Under the pieces are notes generated by a model that was not told where the DNA came from, made no database searches, and worked only from the letters and a program-made list of their open reading frames with translations. The translations under genes were made by a program, and so were the position numbers. This document shows, piece by piece, positions 56,579 through 64,000 of a stretch of 64,000 nt of DNA; the first letter of the stretch is position 1, and every line of letters starts with the position of its first letter. Origin of the DNA: DASWJS01 sp036397035 (GTDB lineage Bacteria; Actinomycetota; AC-67); NCBI GenBank assembly GCA_036397035.1, contig DASWJS010000031.1:1-64000 (forward strand), in the 5' to 3' direction.

Positions 56579-57196
56579 ATGGCCAGGCAGATCCGTGACC
56601 TTACCCACACCAACGTCGACGACATTCCCCGGCCGTGCCGGGGTTGCGTCTTCTGGGAGTACGCACCGGCCGACCGCGCGCTGACGCTCGGCGAGCACGA
56701 CGCGGACTTCGAAAAGGAGGCCTGGATCTCCGAGACGTCGCTGGTCGCGGGCACGGCCGGCAAGATCCTGTACGTCGACGGGCAGCCGATGGGCTTCGCG
56801 ATGTGCGGGACGGCCGACGTCTTCCTGGGCGCCGACGTGTTTCCGCTGCGCATCTCACGCGACGCGCTGTTCCTGGCCACGCTTCGGGTGCTCCCCGAGG
56901 CCTGGGGCCAGGGCGTAGGCAAGGCGCTGGTGCACGCGGTGTTGAAGGAGGCCAAGCTGCGCGGGAAGCGCGCAGTCGAATGCTACGGCGACCGGGAATG
57001 GGCGCACGAGCAATGCATCCTGCCGGGCGCCTTCCTTGAGGCGATCGGCTTCCGCGTCAAACGCGAGCATCCCCGCTATCCGCTATACCGTCTCGACCTC
57101 GGCTCCATAGCCCAACTGTCCAAGAACGTGGAGGCGGCGGTCGAGCAGTTCCTCGAGTCGATCTTCTCGCCCGAGCCCGCCGCCGCGCCCCGCTGA
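56579..57196 (+). CDS. GNAT-family N-acetyltransferase
   Basis: A 205-residue acetyltransferase. Acetyl-CoA motif LRVLPEAWGQGVGKALVHAV; N-terminal RPCRGCVFWEYAP carries a conserved CRGC/W pattern seen in the GNAT protein that often follows parAB in actinobacteria. The C-terminal helix is acidic and may mediate interaction. Substrate unknown. Confidence 0.85.
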   Translation: MARQIRDLTHTNVDDIPRPCRGCVFWEYAPADRALTLGEHDADFEKEAWISETSLVAGTAGKILYVDGQPMGFAMCGTADVFLGADVFPLRISRDALFLATLRVLPEAWGQGVGKALVHAVLKEAKLRGKRAVECYGDREWAHEQCILPGAFLEAIGFRVKREHPRYPLYRLDLGSIAQLSKNVEAAVEQFLESIFSPEPAAAPR

Positions 57197-57249
57197 AGTA
57201 GGCGCAGAGCAGCCGGCGAAAATTCTCTTCGGAAATATCCGCTCTCGGG

Positions 57250-57289
57250 TTGACATGGGACCGCCGTCCGGTATGCTCTCGGACATACC
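57250..57289 (+). promoter_or_regulatory. promoter and operator-like repeat for the secreted-protein cluster
   Basis: TTGACA (57250-57255), a 16-base spacer and TATGCT (57272-57277) form a strong promoter. An inverted repeat GGTATG/CATACC (57270-57275, 57284-57289) covers the -10 and the expected start. The following 220 bases before the first gene hold no coding region and would form a long leader. Confidence 0.6.
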
Positions 57290-57507
57290 AAAATCGGATA
57301 GCGGAAGGTGGCTTCGGCGGCCGTAACGGCTCCATCGCCGCGACATTCGCGCACCGATTGGTTCCCCGATTTCACGGGTGGGCACAAAGGGGTCCCCTCC
57401 GGTGGGTCGGCGCCTCCCCTGGCCCGATCCACCGAAGGGGCATCCCCTCGACCGGGTGGACCCGCCGCAGGCAGCGCGAAGCGCTTCGAAAGAAAGGAAC
57501 GCAGCAG

Positions 57508-58960
57508 ATGCGCGACGAGATCCCAATGCCCAGGCCGCGAGCGGCCGGCGCAATGCTGGCGGTCGCCGCGATCGCCCTGATCGCGCTTCCCATTCGGGCG
57601 GAAGGGGCGACGTCGTCGCCCAAGGTGGCCGCAGCGAGGGAGAAGCAGACCCTTCACGTAAGTACGGCTGTGACCGAGTCCGAGTCGCCCCCTGCTCTGC
57701 CCGCCTCAGAGGAGGACGACGGTAACGGCGTCAGCGTTTGGCGGGAGGGCAGCCCCGAGTGCGGTCCCGACCCCTTCGACTACCGAACGGACATCCCCTA
57801 CTACTGCGAGAACTACCACGACGACGCGAACGATCTCCCCGGAGGGGAGTCCGGGTCAGAGTTGGAACCGCAACTGCAGGCGGCCTTCGGGTCGCGGTAC
57901 GTCGGCAAGTGGATCGACCGAACTGCATCGCCCAGCCGATGGGGCATCAGTATCGTGGACGCCTCTCCCGCTGATCATCAGGCAGTCGGATTGATGCTCG
58001 GCGGTAGCGACCGCTACATCGTCACGCCAGCCACGTACTCCAAACTGCAGCTCGACCAGTTCATGGCGGTGATCGTCCCCCTCGTTCAAGCCCGCTCGAT
58101 CGAATCCGCGATCGGTGTCGACGTTGTCATGAACAAGGTCACCGGGCGGGTCGACTCGCTGGATCCTCGGCTCATACCCTCGATCCTGGAGGCCGGAGTC
58201 CCGGCTGCTGCGTTCCTGGTCACATCCGGCTTCGACGCCGAACCCGTGCATAGCTCGCGTAGAGACTATCCCAACTACGAAGGCGGTCTCTTCGTCAAGA
58301 CCTGTCCGGACAGCCTCTGTGGCACAAGTGGGTACGTGTCAAAGTGCACAACAGGGTTCACGATGGCCACGGACGCAGTCAACTTCAAGGGAACGACCGC
58401 CGGGCATTGTGACTACTGGACCGGGACGAAAGCGAAGATGGGCGATCCACTGCAGAGCGTGAATGCGACCGGGACGAATACGTTTGTGGGCCTCTGAGCC
58501 GTCCAACTCCGACGCCGTGCGGTTCAACATCCCCAACTCCTACGCCACTCCTCGCGTCTGTTGCCCGCATCGTCCGGTCAACTGGCCGCGACACGACTTG
58601 GTGGCGCAGCAGCTCGGTGTCGGCGTCCGCGTTTGCCTCGAGGGCCAAGTTAGCGACAGCAGATGCGGGGACGTGAGCGCCACGGACCAGACCGTAACAA
58701 TGTACGTCGATATCTGCGACCGCTATCAAGAGGTGAGACACATGTGGTTCATGGACTACCTCGTGCAACGCGGCGACAGTGGAGGCCCAGTTTATCGGGT
58801 ACCGAAAGGCAACGCTGCGTGCCCGAGTTTGGTCAACGGTCGCAGATGCTTGCGACCGGATCACCGAAGGAAAGCAACAGGCGGAGCAGCTTCTCGCTCC
58901 CGCCGCATGACAGCACTGCCACTAATGACGGACCTGCTGCTAGCAGGGGGGACGCCATGA
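57508..58960 (+). pseudogene. frameshifted secreted S1-family (chymotrypsin-like) protease
   Basis: The first frame (57508-58497) encodes a signal peptide (AAGAMLAVAAIALIALPIRA), a long pro-region and the catalytic His in GTTAGHCDYWTGTK, then stops. The adjacent frame (from about 58490) continues with a likely catalytic Asp (SNSDAVRFNIP) and Ser in LVQRGDSGGPVY. One extra base near 58490 explains the break. After GDSGGP the expected glycine strand is missing and a third frame contains STVADACDRITEGKQQ, so a second lesion is likely. A sequencing error at the first site is possible. Confidence 0.75.
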
Positions 58961-58990
58961 CCCACTCATGGCACAGGGGGTAGAATCCCA

Positions 58991-59392
58991 GTGAACAAAT
59001 TCCGATACACCGTCCTCGCCGGAGCACTCATACTGCTCGGCGGGGCTGGGTACACAATCGCCACTGCCGACCAGCCCTACGTACCAGCAACAAGGGCGAT
59101 CATCGGCCAATGTGACGGAGCCAGCAAGCTCGTCATCGGAAGAATTGTGGCGTCTGAGAACAATTCCCGACCAGGAAACCGAACCGCTGACGAGGCGCTC
59201 AGGACCTGGATCCGTGACGTCCGACCCGATCTGAAAGAGAGCGACTTCGTGCGCACTCACGCCACGGACGAGTTCGTTCAGTTCGAGAAGCTCGAAGGAG
59301 GACGCTCAGTGATCACCGTTGATTTCGTGAAGAACGGTGACACTTGGGTAAAGAGCAGCGAAGGCTCGTGCGTCAAGGGTGGGCAGCCATGA
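58991..59392 (+). CDS. exported or membrane-anchored hypothetical protein
   Basis: A 133-residue protein with GTG start. N-terminal hydrophobic segment FRYTVLAGALILLGGAGYTI acts as a signal or anchor; the rest is a small mixed domain with RTADEALRTWIRDVRPDLKE and two Cys (GQCDG, GSCVKG). Its stop overlaps the next start (ATGA). It follows the broken protease and may have been its partner; that is inference from position. Confidence 0.55.
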   Translation: MNKFRYTVLAGALILLGGAGYTIATADQPYVPATRAIIGQCDGASKLVIGRIVASENNSRPGNRTADEALRTWIRDVRPDLKESDFVRTHATDEFVQFEKLEGGRSVITVDFVKNGDTWVKSSEGSCVKGGQP

Positions 59393-60096
59393 AGCGCTTC
59401 CTCGGTGTCACAACCGCTCTCCTGGCGCTGCTCGCCTCAGGCGCACTCCCGAGTCAGGCTCATTCGAGCTCAACGTACTACGCCTACAAGTGGAAGAACC
59501 AGAACGGCTCAAGCAAGACCCAGGAATGGAAATTCACCAACAGCGTGCCTACAAGCGGCGGCTGGCGGGCCCGGGTGAAGGACGGGGTCAACCAGTGGAA
59601 CAGTGTAGGCACACCAATGCAGTGGGTGAAGATCAGCGGCGGGGACTACGCGGACTATGACATCGCTGATCCGCAGCAGGGCTGCCCGGCGGCGGGCAAG
59701 AATAGCGTACGCTACGGCTACATCGATGGGCCGGGCAACACCATCGCCCATACCGTAATTTGCCTCTTCACCGGTACGCTACAGTTGAGCAACATCCAAA
59801 TCACGATCGACAGCTCCGAGACCAACTGGAATACCGGTACCGGAGACACCCCGGACGGAGGACTCTTCGGGTGCGCACTCGGTGGCTGTGGCCTTGATCT
59901 ATGGGGGAACATGGCCCACGAATGGGGGCATGCCGTTGGGATGGATCTTCACTTCCAAATGAGCGACCCGGACACATGCTCCCCGGGAGACCGGATGGAC
60001 TTCCACACCATGTGCGCGTTTTACTCTGGAGGCAGTGACCGAGAACGGACACTCGAGGGACACGACTCAGGCACATTCATAGGCGCGTACCCGTAA
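59389..60096 (+). CDS. secreted metalloprotease-like protein (zincin)
   Basis: A 235-residue exported protein. Signal peptide MKRFLGVTTALLALLASGAL ends near PSQAHS. The mature part resembles short actinobacterial matrixin-like proteins (DGVNQWNSVGTPMQWVKISG). The zinc motif reads AHEWGHAVGMDLH: HExxH followed by Gly, but the third His is one residue later than in the standard HExxHxxGxxH. A downstream Met (MDFHTMCAFY) could serve as the Met-turn. Six Cys suggest disulfides. Confidence 0.65.
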   Translation: MKRFLGVTTALLALLASGALPSQAHSSSTYYAYKWKNQNGSSKTQEWKFTNSVPTSGGWRARVKDGVNQWNSVGTPMQWVKISGGDYADYDIADPQQGCPAAGKNSVRYGYIDGPGNTIAHTVICLFTGTLQLSNIQITIDSSETNWNTGTGDTPDGGLFGCALGGCGLDLWGNMAHEWGHAVGMDLHFQMSDPDTCSPGDRMDFHTMCAFYSGGSDRERTLEGHDSGTFIGAYP

Positions 60097-60152
60097 GCAT
60101 TCAATACAAGCCAGCCGGAACACCGTAGCACTTGGGAGGCAGAAGCCGCACG

Positions 60153-60614
60153 ATGAGGCCTTTCCGGAACACACTAGCTACCGGTCTGCTCCTGATCCTC
60201 GCAGCCGGATGCACCGGGGACAAACAACCACAACCCATGCGAGGCGAGCTTTTCAGCGCACCTTGGGGCTTGCTCGAAGCGAAGCCGAAGAATCACACGA
60301 TCCGCGTCCTCGTGCACGCGGGGTGCACGGAGTTCGGACGGCTCGATGTGGATGAGAGCCAGGAAGGCAAGATCGTCGTGGCGGCGTTGATCTATGAGCT
60401 GGTCTTTCCCGAGGGGATTGGCTGCGCGGCGGCGCTGAATTTCGAGGATCACACCTATGAACTTGACCGCCCCGTTGGTTCGCGCTCCATCGTACATGTG
60501 CCCGTCGATCCGGACTGGCCGGGGCCCCAGACAATGGACGAAAGGGACGTCCAGGATTGGAATGCGCCACAGAGCACACCAACCTATACGCCGCGTCCGC
60601 CTCGGACGCCGTAG
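60153..60614 (+). CDS. lipoprotein of unknown function
   Basis: A 153-residue lipoprotein. Signal peptide TLATGLLLILAAGC with a perfect lipobox (LAAGC). The mature part is a small beta-rich domain with two further Cys (HAGCTEF, IGCAAAL) and a Pro-rich tail. The ATG with GGGAGG upstream was chosen; an in-frame TTG 21 bases earlier would add residues before the signal. It is the last gene of the secreted-protein island. Confidence 0.65.
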   Translation: MRPFRNTLATGLLLILAAGCTGDKQPQPMRGELFSAPWGLLEAKPKNHTIRVLVHAGCTEFGRLDVDESQEGKIVVAALIYELVFPEGIGCAAALNFEDHTYELDRPVGSRSIVHVPVDPDWPGPQTMDERDVQDWNAPQSTPTYTPRPPRTP

Positions 60615-60640
60615 CCACGTCTCCGCGCCAGCGGCCGCGG

Positions 60641-61726
60641 TCAGCCCGTGACGGGCTCGCGGGCGAAGCGGAGCACGGCTTCGGCGACTGCTCGGGCTAG
60701 GCGATCCTGGAAGGAGAGATCGGTGAGGCGGTGCTCGTCGTCGGGATCGGCGAGCACGCCGGTCTCCAGCAGGACCGCGGTCATCCGCGTCTCGCGCAGG
60801 ACGCGGAAGGTGCGGGCGTGGACGCCCGCGTCGGCGAGGCCGAGCCGGCCGAGCTCGTCCAGCAACAGGGCCGCGAGGTGGGCGCCGGTCTCCGATCGAT
60901 AGCGCTCGTGCCCGAAGAAGTATGCGGCGGCGCCTTTGGGCGGGCGGTCTGAGGCGATCTCGTCGTGGCCGCCGGTGTGCAGGGCCAGGTACAGGTCCGC
61001 CTCCAGGATGTTGGCAAGGGCGGCCCGCTCGGAGTCCTCGGGCGCGTCGTGCGTCGGGCGCGTGAGGTAGACGTGAGCGCCCGAGGCGGCCAGCAAGGCC
61101 TCGACCTTGCGGACCAGGTGGAAGCACAGGTCCGCTTCGCGCACCCCGCCCGGCCCGGTTGCGCCCGCGTCATCTCCTCCGTGAGCGGGATCGAGGACGA
61201 TCTTCATCCCGGTGACCGCGCCGGGCCGGTCGCGCAGCTCCTCGCGTTCCCGCACGAGCGTCGACGGCGTGTCGCCGGTCATGCGGGGAAGCGAGAGCAG
61301 CGCGCGGAAGGTGGTGTCCGCCACGATGCCGTCGTCGGGCAAGCCGTAGTTGCGCTGGAAGTCCTTGACGCCCCCCGCCGTTCGCGGTCCGAAGATGCCG
61401 TCGGTGCGCCACACGTCGAAGCCGAGCGTCGTCAGGCGGTCCTGCAGGTCGCGAACGTCGTCGCCGCGCAGGTTGGGCGAACGCAGGTACAGCACGCGAT
61501 CGCCGAGCTTCCAGGACGCGTCGACCAGCTCGTGCCAGGTCTCCGGGCCGACGATGCCGTCCACGCGGATGCCGCGCCCGCGCTGGAAGACCACGACGGC
61601 GTCCTTCGTGCCGTCGCCGAAGCGCCCGTCGCGCTCCGAGGCGGGGATGCCGTAGCCGAGCGCCGCGAGCCGGGTCTGGACGTCGGCGACGCGATCGCCG
61701 CGATCGCCGTGCCGGATCAGCTCCAT
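60641..61726 (-). CDS. cwlM: N-acetylmuramoyl-L-alanine amidase (CwlM-like)
   Basis: A 361-residue protein. Two peptidoglycan-binding domains lie at about 5-65 (RVADVQTRLAALGYGIPASE) and 80-140 (DVRDLQDRLTTLGFDVWRTD). The amidase_3 domain (about 170-355) retains zinc and catalytic residues: His in VLDPAHGGDD, Glu in VREADLCFHL, His in LALHTGGHD and Glu in AVLLETGVLAD. No signal peptide, as for mycobacterial CwlM, which acts inside the cell as a regulator. With an intact site this one may still be catalytic. The gene order with trxA and parB supports the CwlM call. Confidence 0.8.
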   Translation of the reverse strand: MELIRHGDRGDRVADVQTRLAALGYGIPASERDGRFGDGTKDAVVVFQRGRGIRVDGIVGPETWHELVDASWKLGDRVLYLRSPNLRGDDVRDLQDRLTTLGFDVWRTDGIFGPRTAGGVKDFQRNYGLPDDGIVADTTFRALLSLPRMTGDTPSTLVREREELRDRPGAVTGMKIVLDPAHGGDDAGATGPGGVREADLCFHLVRKVEALLAASGAHVYLTRPTHDAPEDSERAALANILEADLYLALHTGGHDEIASDRPPKGAAAYFFGHERYRSETGAHLAALLLDELGRLGLADAGVHARTFRVLRETRMTAVLLETGVLADPDDEHRLTDLSFQDRLARAVAEAVLRFAREPVTG

Positions 61727-61786
61727 GGACGTCCTAAGTATTGGCACGCCGCGAGCGGCGTGCGCCAGTCGCGGGCTTCGCCGAGA

Positions 61787-62113
61787 TCAGAGGTACGGCT
61801 GCAGCTCGGACAGGATCTGCGCCTTCCCCCGAGCGCCGACGATGCGCACCTTCTCGACTCCGTCCACGAACAGCACCATCGACGGGATGCTGAGGATTCC
61901 GTACCGCCGGGAGACCTCGGGGTTGGCGTCCACGTCGATCTTGCCGACGACGAGCTTCTCGGCGTTCTCGGTTGCGATCTCCTCGATGACCGGCGCGACC
62001 ATGTGGCACGGGCCGCACCAGTCGGCCCAGAAGTCGATCAGGACGGGCTTGTCGTTCTGCAGGACGCTCTGCTCGAAATCGGAATCGTTGATCGCCACGG
62101 TTGCTGCACCCAT
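61787..62113 (-). CDS. trxA: thioredoxin
   Basis: A 108-residue thioredoxin with active site DFWADWCGPCHMVAPVIEEI, the buried-Asp strand KLVVGKIDVDANPEVSRRYG and the cis-Pro loop SIPSMVLFVDG. It reduces disulfides in the cytoplasm. In mycobacteria trxB2-trxC-cwlM are adjacent; here no thioredoxin reductase is present beside it, and aminopeptidase N follows instead. Confidence 0.95.
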   Translation of the reverse strand: MGAATVAINDSDFEQSVLQNDKPVLIDFWADWCGPCHMVAPVIEEIATENAEKLVVGKIDVDANPEVSRRYGILSIPSMVLFVDGVEKVRIVGARGKAQILSELQPYL

Positions 62114-62195
62114 CGGTCCAATCCTCCGGTCGTTCGTTTCGTGCCCCTCAGAGTACCCCGGGAGGCTTCCCGTCCAAACGCGGGATCGGGGCCGG

Positions 62196-64000
<1,805 letters not shown>

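Noticed and set aside
61744..61763. Hairpin between trxA and cwlM as a strong terminator
   Set aside because: The stem GCACGCCGC/GCGGCGTGC is good but has almost no loop and no T-run on the minus strand.

Overview
This window is chromosomal DNA from a high-GC actinobacterium (Actinomycetota). The strongest evidence is the origin region on the right. Read from 38.9 kb to 62.1 kb it keeps the classical actinobacterial order: tRNA-Ile, a DUF3566 membrane protein, gyrA, gyrB, a DUF721/DciA-like protein, recF, dnaN, dnaA, rpmH, rnpA, yidD, yidC, jag, rsmG, parA, parB, then cwlM and trxA. A menaquinone pathway and an F420-type luciferase-like oxidoreductase fit the same phylum. I cannot name a genus.

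Layout. (1) About 0.1-4.0 kb: accessory DNA with a possible ATPase/TOPRIM remnant, a RelA/SpoT-domain protein with a variant core motif, and a protein with a HEPN-like tail. (2) About 4.0-14.1 kb: an integrative mobile element. It has a run of very small membrane proteins, a conjugative coupling ATPase, a replication-relaxation protein, a beta-class DNA methyltransferase, a small two-TM SLATT-like protein, a glycosyltransferase, an XRE repressor with an ImmA-type protease, and a large serine recombinase whose stop codon lies inside tRNA-Val. Matching palindromes sit at the promoters of the transfer operon and of the repressor. (3) 14.1-33.1 kb: host genes. These are an MFS exporter, a soluble sugar dehydrogenase, gpsA, a secreted subtilase and a split menaquinone locus (menG-menF facing menD-menC-menA-menB, with an unrelated two-TM gene between), followed by small secreted proteins. 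(4) 33.1-38.9 kb: an accessory patch with a PIN/RHH toxin-antitoxin pair, a complete IS256-family element with inverted repeats and an 8-bp target duplication, and an exosortase-like membrane protease translationally coupled to one large glycine-rich protein with a C-terminal sorting-like tail. (5) 38.9-64 kb: the origin region, with an endonuclease-type intein in gyrA, candidate DnaA boxes on both sides of dnaA, and a near-consensus parS at the start of rsmG. A small island of secreted proteins, including a frameshifted S1 protease, separates the GNAT gene beside parB from cwlM. An aminopeptidase N gene runs off the right edge.

The most unusual items are the exosortase/glycine-rich pair, in which the exosortase ends in a C2H2-like motif, and the ImmA/repressor operator network of the tRNA-Val element.
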